From Collybia mongolica (lineage: Eukaryota > Basidiomycota > Agaricomycetes > Agaricales > Clitocybaceae), in contig JAAXNY010000004.1 of NCBI GenBank assembly GCA_013420905.1, positions 3,596,001-3,660,000 of the forward strand: a DNA stretch of 64,000 nucleotides. The letters run 5' to 3'. The notes below the pieces were generated by a model, which ran no database searches, was not told the origin of the DNA, and was given only the letters and a program-made list of their open reading frames with translations. Position numbers and translations under genes: made by a program. Position 1 is the first letter of the stretch. Each line of letters opens with the position of its first letter. This document shows positions 10,951 through 21,307 of the stretch, one piece after another.

Positions 10951-12098
10951 GTTCGTCGCAAATGAGCGCTGAGCATTCAGAGCATAGCCTCCGGTTAATG
11001 GAGAGTGAATTGGAAGCGATTAAAGGTCATGCCGTTGACATAAGAAGCGAAGTTTATTGACAAGCAACCCGAGTTGTGGTGAGTTCACGTTTGGTCACGC
11101 ACCGATATCACGAACGTTTCTTGAGTGAGGATTAATATGATATTGGAGATTCCGTCTAGTGAAGGGTGTAGCGATGAGAACCTCCTTAACATCGATATTT
11201 CACATTTTGTCAAATGTGTATACTTAGGCGTGTTGGGCGGTTCCCAACTTGTCCACATTACCAAGTGAAAAACTTCGCTCTTTCAATCATTTCAACCTTT
11301 GTTCCAAATTCCGATGTCGAGGAAGATGGCTGAGTATATACTATCAGCCGAACTCGTTTTTGGAGCCGAGGAACGGGCCCCGTTTTTCCTGAGATATGCC
11401 GATTGTCGAAACAGAGTCAACTGAGGCCTCTAAAGCGGTTTCCTCAAGGTCAAATGTCACCATATATCTAGTCGCGCTCAAACCCATTGTGAATGTTCAA
11501 TGACAACTACCTCATTCTTCAGCACTCCACTTTCTTCAACGAAATGATTCTCGACGCATCTACGCAAATAAATATTCGACGTCCTTCGCCACATACGATC
11601 TAACATGATCTCCATATCTATTCCAACCATGAAATTGCTCCGTATATGCCTCGACGAGGATGGTTCCCTAACATCCGCCACTAGAGATCTGGATTCTCCT
11701 AAACCTCGCACCTAACACCCCCAAATGTCGATATCTTCTCAACGGAAAAACCTTACGGAGCATAATGTTGTTTTTCGAAGCTCGGAATGCACTACGATCT
11801 CGTAAGCGGAATTTGTCCATCCAGTGTGCCCCCTCTCGCTCCGCACAACTGGAGAAAAAGACTTATGCCATCAGTGCTTTCTCCGCTATGTATATGGCAT
11901 CAAGACGTCTATTTTTTCCGCACTGCGTCGCGTCGGAAACTCGAAGGCCTCGACTTATACCCCCTGACCGACCGTTCGGTATGTTCTATCCCTCGACACG
12001 GGGCTTTTTCGGCGTGCACATGCTCCAAGGTGTGTCTATATAAGTGCGATGCACCATAATGCATCAACCAACGTATTTGCCCTGCACAGTACGACAGC
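10951..12098. other. divergent intergenic region, promoter of the first esterase
   Basis: About 1.15 kb between the start codons of the fucosyltransferase-like gene and the CE1 esterase. Short open frames on both strands show no family signature. It probably contains the control region of a carbon-source-regulated esterase, but no specific operator was identified apart from the TATA element listed separately. Confidence 0.4.
12037..12044 (+). promoter_or_regulatory. TATA box of the first CE1 esterase
   Basis: TATATAAG lies 55 bases before the ATG at 12099, a typical position for a strongly regulated secreted-enzyme gene. Confidence 0.6.
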
Positions 12099-13393
12099 AT
12101 GTATCTCCCTTCCACTCTAAAATCCCTTGCTCTGGGTCTTCTAGCAGCAGTAGGCGCGAATGCCGCCGCTGGATCCCTTCAGCAGGTTACAAACTTCGGC
12201 TCTAACCCAACCAACGTCAAAATGTTCCTCTACAAATCGCCTGTCAAAGTCATTTCGAACCCACCATTGATAGTAGCGATGCATTACTGCACTGGTACAG
12301 CACAAGCATACTTCTCTGGCACACAATACGCCAATCTCGCGGACCAGTACGGCTTCCTCGTGATCTACCCCAGCGCACCCGACAGCGGAGGGTGCTGGGA
12401 TGTCCACACCACCGCAACCCTAACACACAATGGTGGCGGCGATTCCCTCGGAATCGCCTCCATGGTCCGGTATGCCATCGCCAACTATGGAGTGGACGCG
12501 AGCCGTGTATTCATGACTGGGACATCTTCCGGAGCAATGATGACGAATGTCCTCGCTGGAGCCTATCCTGATCTCTTTAAAGCCGGCGCCGCCTTTGCAG
12601 GCGTTCCATATGGATGCTTTGCAGGCCCCGACCTGTGGAACAGTCAGTGCGCCCAAGGGAACTTGGTCAAGACTGCACAACAATGGGTAAGCTGAAACCA
12701 ATACATTTACCCCCAAAATTGACTTGACCTTTGACCAGGGCGACCAAGTCCGTTCAGGGTATCCAGGTTACACTGGGGCACGACCTAAGTTACAAATATG
12801 GCAAGGCACTCTGTAAGACATGCACGTGTTCAAGCCGCCTCGACTTTACTTATCCATGCCGTAGTGACACGACCCTTAATTACAAGAACTTTGCCGAGGG
12901 CGTTAAGCAATGGACAAACATCTTCGGATATAGCGCCACACCATCGTCAGTCCAACAAAACTCGCCTCAGTCTGGCTGGACTCGCTCGATTTATGGACCG
13001 AATTTCCAGGCCATCAGCGCCGCTAATGTGGACCATAACATCCCTGTTCAGGCTAACGACGTTCTAGCTTGGTTCGGGATAACTGGGGGCGGGTCAACCA
13101 CAACCCCCGGAGGGCCCACTTCGACGACTCCGACTCCAACCCCGACTGGTTCTCAACAAGTTCACTGGGGTCAATGTGGCGGGTATGTCCATCTGTTCTG
13201 TTTTTTACATGTGGCGTACTCAACATTGCCTACTTTACTTTCTCATTTCATCAGTATCGGCTGGACTGGGCCGACTGTTTGCCAAGCTCCTTATCAATGC
13301 GTTGCCACCAATGCATACTACTCTCAGGTCAGTTGTTCCTCTGAACCCTTCCATCAATGACAGCCTATTAATGTAACAATCAAGTGCGTGTAA
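12099..13393 (+). CDS. secreted acetyl xylan esterase (CE1) with C-terminal CBM1
   Basis: Removes acetyl groups from xylan outside the cell. Five exons (12099-12686, 12739-12812, 12865-13182, 13255-13327, 13385-13393) give 353 residues. Signal peptide at residues 1-23 ([13 protein letters not shown]). The catalytic domain has the nucleophile motif GTSSG (Ser about 143), oxyanion-side [15 protein letters not shown], the acid region GTLDTTLNY and the histidine region VDHNIP. A Thr/Pro/Gly linker then leads to a cellulose-binding CBM1 ([20 protein letters not shown]) split across exons 3-5. The last exon codes only Cys-Val-stop; its acceptor (ATCAAG) is weaker than the others. Intron positions match those of the downstream copy, showing tandem duplication. 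A feruloyl esterase role is less likely but shares this family. Confidence 0.88.
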
Positions 13394-14800
13394 AAGCCGC
13401 CATATTAACGCTGGGGGCACAGTGGGATGTTTTATCATGACCTACAGTCAGATATTCTGGATATCCTCTGTACAACACCACCACCTTTTGTCAATACAAT
13501 CAATGTTCATCGTTCTGGGCGAGACATATTCAGAAAGAATGCGAAGTGGTTGCTTGGCACGCACCAACCAATCGGAAGCAACAACAGCATTCACTGATCA
13601 AAATGTACGCATACTGCTACAAATTCAGAGTAATCGGTAAGCTACTTAGGAATTCATCTTGTCAATTGGGCTATGGCGATCGATACATGCTACCCACTAT
13701 ACAGCTACTAGAGCCCGTGCCGGCACTTCTAGCTTAGTCGAAGTAACGGCCTCCGCGAGCTCCAACACACAAACAATCGTGGTTCTGGGACCTGCAGTTG
13801 TCGCGATGTGACATCCGTTACCGCCCGAATCGTATGAAGATAGTCATATCGTTAGATTTTGCGGATGGGAGGATAGGTATCGTGGATTTTCCATCCGTGG
13901 CCTGAAACGAGTAAATTGTCTCATGGCTGCTATATCTTTTTCCGTCTTCTTATCCCTTGCTATTCAGAGCTACCCGTTACAGTGTTGCCTTGCTCTCTTT
14001 GAATTATTCGGAATTTTGCGTTGTCGACCTCCATTAATAGTACTTGCAAACAAATCTTGCAGGTAAACTCCGAGAGTACAACGTCACGCATGGTTGTGGA
14101 GATGGCCTGCCGACGCGTGAGGCCCTCCAAACCTAATGGATCATCATTCCTCGCCGATCGGTATCACTGGGCTTGATGGGCGCAGTTTGATCTGACACGC
14201 CTTAACAAGCTTTTAACGGTTTTACGGGAGACTCCTGGAAACTCCCAATCAACTGACTATCGGCCTGACTTCTTTCTTCTTTATTTCGGACGCCAAGTCG
14301 ATCAGGGACAATCCGGGCCCACTGGTCAGTCATCGTCTGTATATCACAAATGTGGTACCCCTTCGGAGTTGTATCTTTCCATCGGATTTTTGACACCCTT
14401 GAGAAACCAAACTTGCTCTGAACTCAAGATTCTATGTATCTCCAACCGTTCCTCAATACCCGTTCCTGCCAATCCGGAGCCTTTCATCGGGTGGTATCGA
14501 TTCCTATCTTTCGCGGGCTCGGATCATCGTGGATGTACTGTCTTGACGATATTCCTCGTAGTATTTTCTAAACATATCCCTCCGTCTGACAAGCGCGGAC
14601 CCCTTGAATGCGTGATACCGTTAACTCCACTAAGTGCTAGTGAACGCTCCCAGTGCCTTCGAGGAATTCGGTCTAACTTCGGTTTTTTGGAACGTTCCCG
14701 GAACCATTATCGGTGGTCAATCGGAAGACTATTCACCGTCGGCTTCATATTCAAGGCGAACCGCTACTACAATGAAGGAGTATAGCGCCCCACTGACACC
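13394..14800. other. spacer between tandem esterase genes
   Basis: About 1.4 kb with no supported gene. It separates two same-strand paralogues and must contain the second gene's promoter; no TATA box was seen close to 14801. Confidence 0.4.
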
Positions 14801-16097
14801 ATGGTATTTCTGGCCCTTTTCAAGATTCTCATTCTTAGTACATTCGTGGCAGTAGGTACTCATGCCGCGGCCGGCACATACCAACAGGTTACCAACTTTG
14901 GAACAAATCCAACGAATGTTGGCATGTACCTTTACCGACCTCCAAATGTAGCATCTTCTCCAGCTCTCATCGTTGGGATACATTGGTGTAGTGGTACTGC
15001 ACAGGCGTTTTACTCGGGCACCCAGTTCGCCAACCTCGCTGATCAATATGGTTACCTTGTTATCTATCCCAATGCCCCAACCAGCGGAGGCTGTTGGGAT
15101 GTGGCCTCAACTGCGACCCTCACTCACAATGCTGGTGGGGACTCGCTCGGTATCGCTTCTATGATACGATACGCTATCACCAACTACAAAGTTGATCCCA
15201 AACGTGTATTTTTGGTCGGTACATCATCAGGGGCAATGATGACAGAGGTCATGGCCGGTGCATATCCAGATCTGTTCCAGGCTGGCTCTGCGAATGCGGG
15301 TGTTCCTTACGCCTGTTTCGCTGGCCCGAACGCCTGGAACTCTGATTGCTCCACTGGGGTGTTGTCGAAAACTGCACAGCAATGGGTAAGTTTTTAGTAG
15401 TTCGCAACGCTTCAACCGAGGTTGACATAACTTCCTCCTCAGGGCGATCTTGTTCGATCTGGGTATCCTGGATATACCGGCGCTCGACCTAAAATGCAAA
15501 TCTGGCATGGAACGCAGTGAGAAAACGACCTAGTTCACGACTTCGCGGGATACACACTAATCATATACATAAGGGATGAAGTTTTAAGCTACAACAACTT
15601 TGGTGAAGCTGTCAAACAGTGGACCAATGTTTTCGGATATAGCACTTCCCCTGTCTCGACACAGACAAACTCACCGTTGTCAGGATGGACGCGCTATACC
15701 TACGGCCCAAATTTCCAGGCAATCAGTGCTGCCGGTGTTCCCCACAATATTCCTCTTCAAGACCAGGAAGTTCTCAAATGGTTTGGGATCATTGGTGCCG
15801 GAACAACCACCATACCCCCAACGACAACTATACCAACGACAACGCCTCCAACGACAACAACGACAGCTAATGGTGCACAACAGACCCATTGGGGACAGTG
15901 TGGAGGGTACGTTACGAGCGATTTCGTGGTCAATCAACCCTAATTGGAATTTTGTCCTTAGAATTGGATACACCGGACCGACAGTCTGTGCCTCGCCTTG
16001 GTCTTGTGTTGTTAACAACGCTTGGTATTCGCAGGTATGTTTTCCTACAAGACTTTGAGATAAAACCGATTGAATTGCATCCCTATAGTGCTTGTGA
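14801..16097 (+). CDS. secreted acetyl xylan esterase (CE1) with C-terminal CBM1, second copy
   Basis: Five exons (14801-15385, 15443-15516, 15574-15906, 15962-16034, 16089-16097) give 357 residues. Exon sizes nearly equal those of the upstream copy (585/74/333/73/9 against 588/74/318/73/9). Signal peptide LILSTFVAVGTHAAA. Catalytic features: [27 protein letters not shown] with the nucleophilic Ser, IWHGTQDEVL with the acid, and GVPHNIP with the likely catalytic His. The linker is a Thr/Pro tract (TTTIPTTTPPTTTTT) longer than in copy one, and the CBM1 is HWGQCGG-GYTGPTVC-SPWSC-WYSQCL. The two proteins clearly arose by tandem duplication. Differences sit mainly in the linker and in CBM1 surface residues (Trp versus Tyr positions), which could shift substrate binding. 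Confidence 0.88.
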
Positions 16098-16190
16098 CTC
16101 ATCAGCATCGCAAACACAATAGTCGATAAAGTTTCGTAGGTCCGAGATATCGCATATATGATCTGAAATGAAGCACGTTGCCCCCAACAA

Positions 16191-16204
16191 TATATATATA
16201 TATT
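16191..16204. repeat. short TA dinucleotide run
   Basis: Seven TA units in the gap between the converging esterase and glutaredoxin genes. Simple repeat only. Confidence 0.7.
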
Positions 16205-16303
16205 GAGAAGTTTGGGTTAAGCCATGGGGAACTCTGCAACACAACTCGTTGTTCTCAGTGATCATATACATTGTATTACACAAGGACCCTGAAAGCTATT
16301 TAC

Positions 16304-17150
16304 CTAGTTAGGTATATCTTGTAGACTCCCGTCGTCCCGTGCCTCTGCTCCAGCTTCAACAAGGACTTTGATGAGGTCTCGTTGAACGTGCAGGGCTTGG
16401 AGATCATCAGAGCCTCCGATAGACTTTCCCCGGATGATGATGTTTGGGAAGGTAGAATGGTGTGTAAGACGTGTCAGAACACTTTTGATTATGTTCGAGT
16501 CCTCTGCCAAGCAGAACAGATGCTGTCAGAAGGCGTGAATTTTGATGGGGAAAATGCTACCTCTCAAGTCTACTTCTATGATCTTAGGAGCCGGCTGGAT
16601 ATCGTAAGCCTCTAGAAGTTTCTTTGCGCGGCGAGAATACCTATTGTGTGAATGGTCAACGTCTCGTACAATGGAGGAAGGGTAAGGGTACTCACGGGCA
16701 GTACGACTGACGGTGAAGACGGTTAGTTAGTCCCTTTCGAGCACCGAATAAAGATAACTTCACCTTGCTGAACACAATAACAGGGTAGTTTGCATTTATT
16801 GTTCTAACTTCCTTTCCCCAATCAAATCTCGCATCTCCACCAGCGTACACGGACATGTCGATGGGTTTCATGGGATCCACATCGGTAGCCTTGCTTAAGT
16901 CATCATCACCGGTGACCAGATGCAAAAGACCGAATAGCTCATCGACTTTAATAGGGGGTAAAGTGTTTGATTTCATGAGTTGAGCCACATTGGCGCGTGA
17001 GAGGACATCATAACCAGCGTCTTTAAGGGAAGCTGGAAGAGACCAAGGAACGCCAAAGAAGTATAGACAACCGATAAAAAGTGTAACGAAAATGAGGGAG
17101 CGGCGGCGACGAACGAGAATTCCTGGTGCTAGAGCACTGGTGGCCGACAT
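16304..17150 (-). CDS. membrane-anchored monothiol-type glutaredoxin (CPYS)
   Basis: Four exons (16764-17150, 16696-16706, 16561-16640, 16304-16503) give 225 residues; an in-frame ATG at 17243 would add 31 residues that look like translated leader. Basic RRRR precedes one membrane anchor (LIFVTLFIGCLYFFG), placing the domain in the ER/Golgi lumen as for yeast Grx6/Grx7. Splicing an 11-base exon restores VIVFSKSYCPYSRRAKKLL with the active-site Cys; PAPKIIEVDLRED, the TFP loop (HSTFPNIIIRG) and GGSDDLQALH complete the glutathione-binding fold. Expected to reduce protein-glutathione mixed disulfides. Paralogue of 7282-8113, which lost the Cys. It shares a 128-base divergent promoter with the phosphatase gene at 17279. 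Confidence 0.82.
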
Positions 17151-17278
17151 AATAGTGTTGGAAGATGGACACGTCGGTTTTCTGCCAAACTTATGATCAC
17201 AGAGATGCCCAGGCCTGTGGTCTATGAATAGCACTGTCGGCAATCAATCTAATCGTTGCTTTTACCAATACCTTTAAA

Positions 17279-18283
17279 ATGCTCGATAATGCCACCCAGG
17301 CCCTGATTCGACCCAAAATCGAGTATGTGCTCTTCGACCTGGATGGTGAGTCTTGTGCTGCTCATAAAAAGACACACCACCCGATATTTATTCGATTCAG
17401 GATTGATGATCGATTCAGAAAATGTTTACACCGATATAACCAGTCAGTTCACAGTCTTTTATCTCGCCGATCGTGTAGATTTCTTCCAAGTTTTAACTCT
17501 AGAGGGGCTTATTAGATAAGATTTTGGGCCAATACGGCAAAGAGATGACTTGGGACATCAAGGCTGGGCTAATGGGAAAGCGTACGTCGCCTACAAGTTT
17601 GCTTGAAGGCGGGGATACTGATGATGCTTATCTAGCTGAAATCGAGGCTGCTGAACATCTCTTATCGTTCTTCCCTGACATACCCTTAACAGTTTCATCG
17701 TACCTCCAACAACGAAATGCATTACAAGACGTGATTTGGCCGACGGTCCCGCTCCTACCCGGTGTTCGGAAACTTGTTCTGCACCTGAAAGCACACAACA
17801 TTCCAATTGCGGTCGCTACTGGATCTCTTCGCCGGAACTTTGAGCTGAAGACTGGACACTTGGATGAGGTCTTTGGATGTTTCGAAGGGAAAATCGTTTG
17901 TGCCAACGATAAACAATATAGAATGAAGGGAAAGCCTGCACCAGATATTTTCCTTGTGGCAGCCCGGGAAATGCTGGGAGTAAACGTGGGTAGCCCAGAA
18001 TATCCAGCGAGCGACGAGCATAAAGCACATCGTATGAGGGGGTTGATTTTCGAAGACAGCATACCAGGCCTGCAGGCGGGAAAACGCGCAGGAATGTCTG
18101 GTGCGGTTAATTGTTTTTCGTATCCCTGGAAGCATAGTTTACCTTCACGTTACAGTCATCTGGGTACCCGATGCCAATCTCTTTAATCTTGGGCATACAG
18201 GAGAAGAACAAGCAGACCAAACACTCAAATCCATAGAAGACTTCGTGCCAGAGGAATGGGATTTACCACCTTATACACCTTAG
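17279..18283 (+). CDS. HAD-superfamily phosphatase (HDHD1/pseudouridine-5'-phosphatase-like)
   Basis: Four exons (17279-17345, 17401-17442, 17516-18100, 18156-18283) give 273 residues. HAD motif I is DLDG (Asp20, Asp22) and is reassembled across intron 1, followed by LMIDSENVYTDI. Motif II is VATGS, motif III is the Lys in KGKPAPDIF, and motif IV is the acidic FEDS loop followed by GLQAGKRAGM. The four-helix cap (YGKEMTWDIKAGLMGK) is that of the HDHD1/GS1 group, which dephosphorylates small phosphorylated metabolites such as pseudouridine 5'-phosphate; fungal relatives also include sugar- and glycerol-phosphate phosphatases. Catalytic residues are all present, so activity is likely, but the substrate cannot be fixed from sequence. 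Confidence 0.82.
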
Positions 18284-18852
18284 TACACAAATGTATCGGT
18301 GGAGCATTTCCCAATGACCGGCCCAGGTTTCTGCGATCGATGATTAGTCGCTATCCAACATGGAGTTATACGTCGATGCTAAACGCTCAAGGGTGAATTA
18401 AGCCAAGTTTGAAAATCAACTGAAAACTTTGATAAAGGTCTAGGAGATCTTCAGATGCCCAGGTGAATAAGTAGCGTAGCGCTGTGAAGTATAATTAGAT
18501 AGCGTACGATTACTAACGAGACGTTACTCAGATTTAGATCGAGTCAAGACCCAGCACGTGACTCAACGCGTCACGCGCGCTAATAATACTAATTTATTAA
18601 TGATGCAGGTATTCCCGGTCTCATCGCCTTAGGCTTAGGATATGTCTCGACGAAGGTCTTGCTGAATTAGTCTAAAGGGGTCAAGGTATTTAAGATCTAA
18701 CGCAAGTTGGGTGTCTTATTGAGAGAGAGGTATATATATGTAAAAATGACTAATACTTATGCACGATTGGGCTAAAGAATCAAGAGTGTTCTTCGTGGAT
18801 GGCCGATGGGCAGGATATTACCCTAGAAACACAATAAAACAAAAACTTGAAG
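18284..18852. other. convergent intergenic region, nothing recognised
   Basis: About 570 bases between two converging genes, A+T-richer than the coding flanks, with a short TATATATATG run near 18730. Terminator and 3' leader sequence are expected here. Confidence 0.4.
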
Positions 18853-20976
18853 TCAGAAGGCGATAGGAGACATGTCCTTAACAGGTTTCACGCGTTTACT
18901 GCCAAAACGCCGACCAGAAAAACCTCGGGTAATGGAGCCTGCGGACATCGGTCCCGTCGTGTGGGGCTCTCGCGGAACTACGCCTGACTCACTAGGCCTA
19001 GCTCTCTTTGTAATCCGGAGGGGGGAGGTGTTCGTGCGGACAAGCTTCTTGGGGAAAATTGTGGTTGTGTTTTCATTGGCTACGTTCAGAGTCTCATGGG
19101 CGATAGGCTGGATGTGCGCAGGCAAATATGGCTTCGATGACACGGACACGACCCTTCGCATTTTGAGTACCGGTAGAACCGATTTCCTGAAAATAGGTGG
19201 CGTGCGGGTGATAGGGTCCACCGGCTTGGGTTTGATAGGGGAAATAGATGATTGAGGGTCAAGCAGGGAGTTACAAATCTCCGCTCCAGGGTGGTTAACC
19301 TTGGAATCTTCACTAATCATGGCTAGAGACCCTAAGCTACCGCTGCTAAATCCAGCACAGATGCGTTCCAAAGAGAGTAAGGCTTTCTCAGGGAGGAGGG
19401 TCCCTTGGTCGCACAAGGGTTGGGCGGTTTGTGCGGACCCAGCAGGGGCAATAGCATATGAATCAGGGATGGAGCCAGTATCCAACGCTACATGCGGGGC
19501 GTTCAAAGCATCTCTAGACCGCTGCGGGGTAGAATGGGGTTTCTGACCGGGGAGAGTTCGAGTCATTACAAGATGGATGTCTTTGGGGGAAGCACTACCA
19601 ACAGCATCAAGCTGTATATTCTCTTTGATTATAATAGCTCTCCGTTTCCCAAGAGCCTTTGCGGATGGTTTGGCGTCTTGTTTATCTGCCACCTTCCTGA
19701 ACGAGTTAAGCCTTAGGACGCTGCGATTGATATCAATCTTCCCAAAGGCAGATCGTCTTTGGTTGGAGAGGGAGAGACGTAATCGCCGTGGGGAGTGGTG
19801 GCAGGCTGCACGTTCATCTTTGAAAGTTTGGCTGGCAAGAGGGGCAAGATCGGCGGCGTGGGATGGTGAGGTAGGATTGTATTCTTGAACTCTATCTGGG
19901 CTCGGTGGGTCGGGCAGGGTGACTGAATGGGATATACCGTTCAATGAAGAGGATGCAGGCTTGTTGGTGGCCAAGGTTCGGGCTCGGCCACTAGTGCGAT
20001 CAATACAATTTGGGGTAGGAGTGTTTTCCTGAGGCGCGCGCTTGGAACCAACAGAGGATCTTATAGGGAATTTACCTTCCCTGAGCTTGTTGAGTAAGTC
20101 GTCAACAACGGTCTGGGCCCTAAGGTCAGAAGTGTCTTTTTCGGTCGCTGAAATGTCTGAAGGGGAGGATGTGGCCGTCTTGTCCGGACTGAAATCCGAT
20201 TTGGTAGGACTTTTCCAAAATATTGCGGCCTTCATTGTCGCATTGAGGTCCTTGCGAGCCTTCAAAGTCAATGCAATAGGATATAGCTTTTCATCATCGG
20301 TTTGGGAGGCAACAACAGCGGGAATGATACGAGACCATGATGTACCTGCTATAGCAGCAGCCTTCTTGATGGCATGGACTAAGGCTTCATCCGAGGAGCG
20401 TCCGACTTTTATGGCTTGCCATGCCTCTGATAACACAGGTTGATGCAAGCCAACTTCAATCATCGACAGAATAAAGGCCTCTGCTTGTTCAAGTTGGTCG
20501 TTCTGGGCTTGCGATTTGGCTTCCGATGCACTCACAAGGCGACGTCGGATGTTGGCCTTGAATCGTTCTGCATAGTAGTCGCTCCTGAATTTGGCAAGTT
20601 CCTCCTCACATATTTGAGCATTAAGCTCGAGAGTTGCGATTTTATCTTTAAGCTGATCGTTCTCTGTCTGCAGAGCGGCCATACGGCTTTCGAGTGTTGA
20701 AGTTGAAGATTCGATATCTGTCTTGGGGACGTTTGTCTGCGACACCAATCGCTTCGAAGAGGCTGGCAGTTGATACCAGCTTGTACTAGCAACGCTGACA
20801 TAAAACGGCTTTGGCGTAACTTGGGTGGAACTCCCAAATATCAATTCCTCGATTCTCGTGAGCGACCATGACTGGAGTCGGGGCGTCGGGTTAGCCGGAT
20901 GTTCTCCTGGGACATCTGACCTTGCCCTACGATGGGTATTAAGGAGAGAGAACGTCTTTCCGAGGGAGAAATGCAT
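18853..20976 (-). CDS. uncharacterised coiled-coil, mostly disordered protein (707 aa)
   Basis: One uninterrupted frame of 707 codons. Residues about 85-165 form a predicted coiled coil (MAALQTENDQLKDKIATLEL). Around residues 170-235 is a helical stretch (FILSMIEVGLHQPVLSEAWQ). The remaining C-terminal two thirds are Ser/Pro/Lys-rich and basic, ending in GSKRVKPVKDMSPIAF, and look disordered and nuclear. The layout (N-terminal coiled coil plus long basic disordered tail) resembles shugoshin-like or other chromosome-associated scaffolds, but I recognise no diagnostic motif and give no function. It shares the 331-base divergent promoter with the Bax-inhibitor gene. Confidence 0.65.
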   Translation of the reverse strand: MHFSLGKTFSLLNTHRRARSDVPGEHPANPTPRLQSWSLTRIEELIFGSSTQVTPKPFYVSVASTSWYQLPASSKRLVSQTNVPKTDIESSTSTLESRMAALQTENDQLKDKIATLELNAQICEEELAKFRSDYYAERFKANIRRRLVSASEAKSQAQNDQLEQAEAFILSMIEVGLHQPVLSEAWQAIKVGRSSDEALVHAIKKAAAIAGTSWSRIIPAVVASQTDDEKLYPIALTLKARKDLNATMKAAIFWKSPTKSDFSPDKTATSSPSDISATEKDTSDLRAQTVVDDLLNKLREGKFPIRSSVGSKRAPQENTPTPNCIDRTSGRARTLATNKPASSSLNGISHSVTLPDPPSPDRVQEYNPTSPSHAADLAPLASQTFKDERAACHHSPRRLRLSLSNQRRSAFGKIDINRSVLRLNSFRKVADKQDAKPSAKALGKRRAIIIKENIQLDAVGSASPKDIHLVMTRTLPGQKPHSTPQRSRDALNAPHVALDTGSIPDSYAIAPAGSAQTAQPLCDQGTLLPEKALLSLERICAGFSSGSLGSLAMISEDSKVNHPGAEICNSLLDPQSSISPIKPKPVDPITRTPPIFRKSVLPVLKMRRVVSVSSKPYLPAHIQPIAHETLNVANENTTTIFPKKLVRTNTSPLRITKRARPSESGVVPREPHTTGPMSAGSITRGFSGRRFGSKRVKPVKDMSPIAF

Positions 20977-21307
20977 ACTCGAGTGGCTTCCTTAATGATG
21001 AGGGTGTCTGTGAAGATGTGAGCGGATGAGGCTGACATGTCACATTGCTACTTGGACTCCACCAGAACTTTACGGGATGTCTAGTGGCTTTTTTTCAAAA
21101 TGACTGTATGTCTTCCTAGATAATACCCATGATCCACTGATAATCCAATGGGAGAGGGCACAGGAGAAACAGGGATGGGTCCCGGGTGGGTAAGCAAAAG
21201 TAAATTGCTGCTACTCTTTCAGCAGTAACACAGCCACGATTGTCGGCCCGGTTACCACAAAAGCTGTTTGGCTGCGGCTTTCAAAAGTGACTCTCTCTCG
21301 AACCACA
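20977..21307. promoter_or_regulatory. divergent promoter region
   Basis: 331 bases between the ATG of the leftward coiled-coil protein gene and the rightward Bax-inhibitor gene. Includes pyrimidine-rich blocks near 21210-21300 but no clear TATA element. Confidence 0.4.

Noticed and set aside
16191..16204. TA run as a TATA box
   Set aside because: It lies between the 3' ends of two converging genes, so there is no promoter to serve; treated as a simple repeat.
18872..19255. 127-codon plus-strand frame opposite the 707-residue protein
   Set aside because: Antisense shadow of a long low-complexity coding frame.
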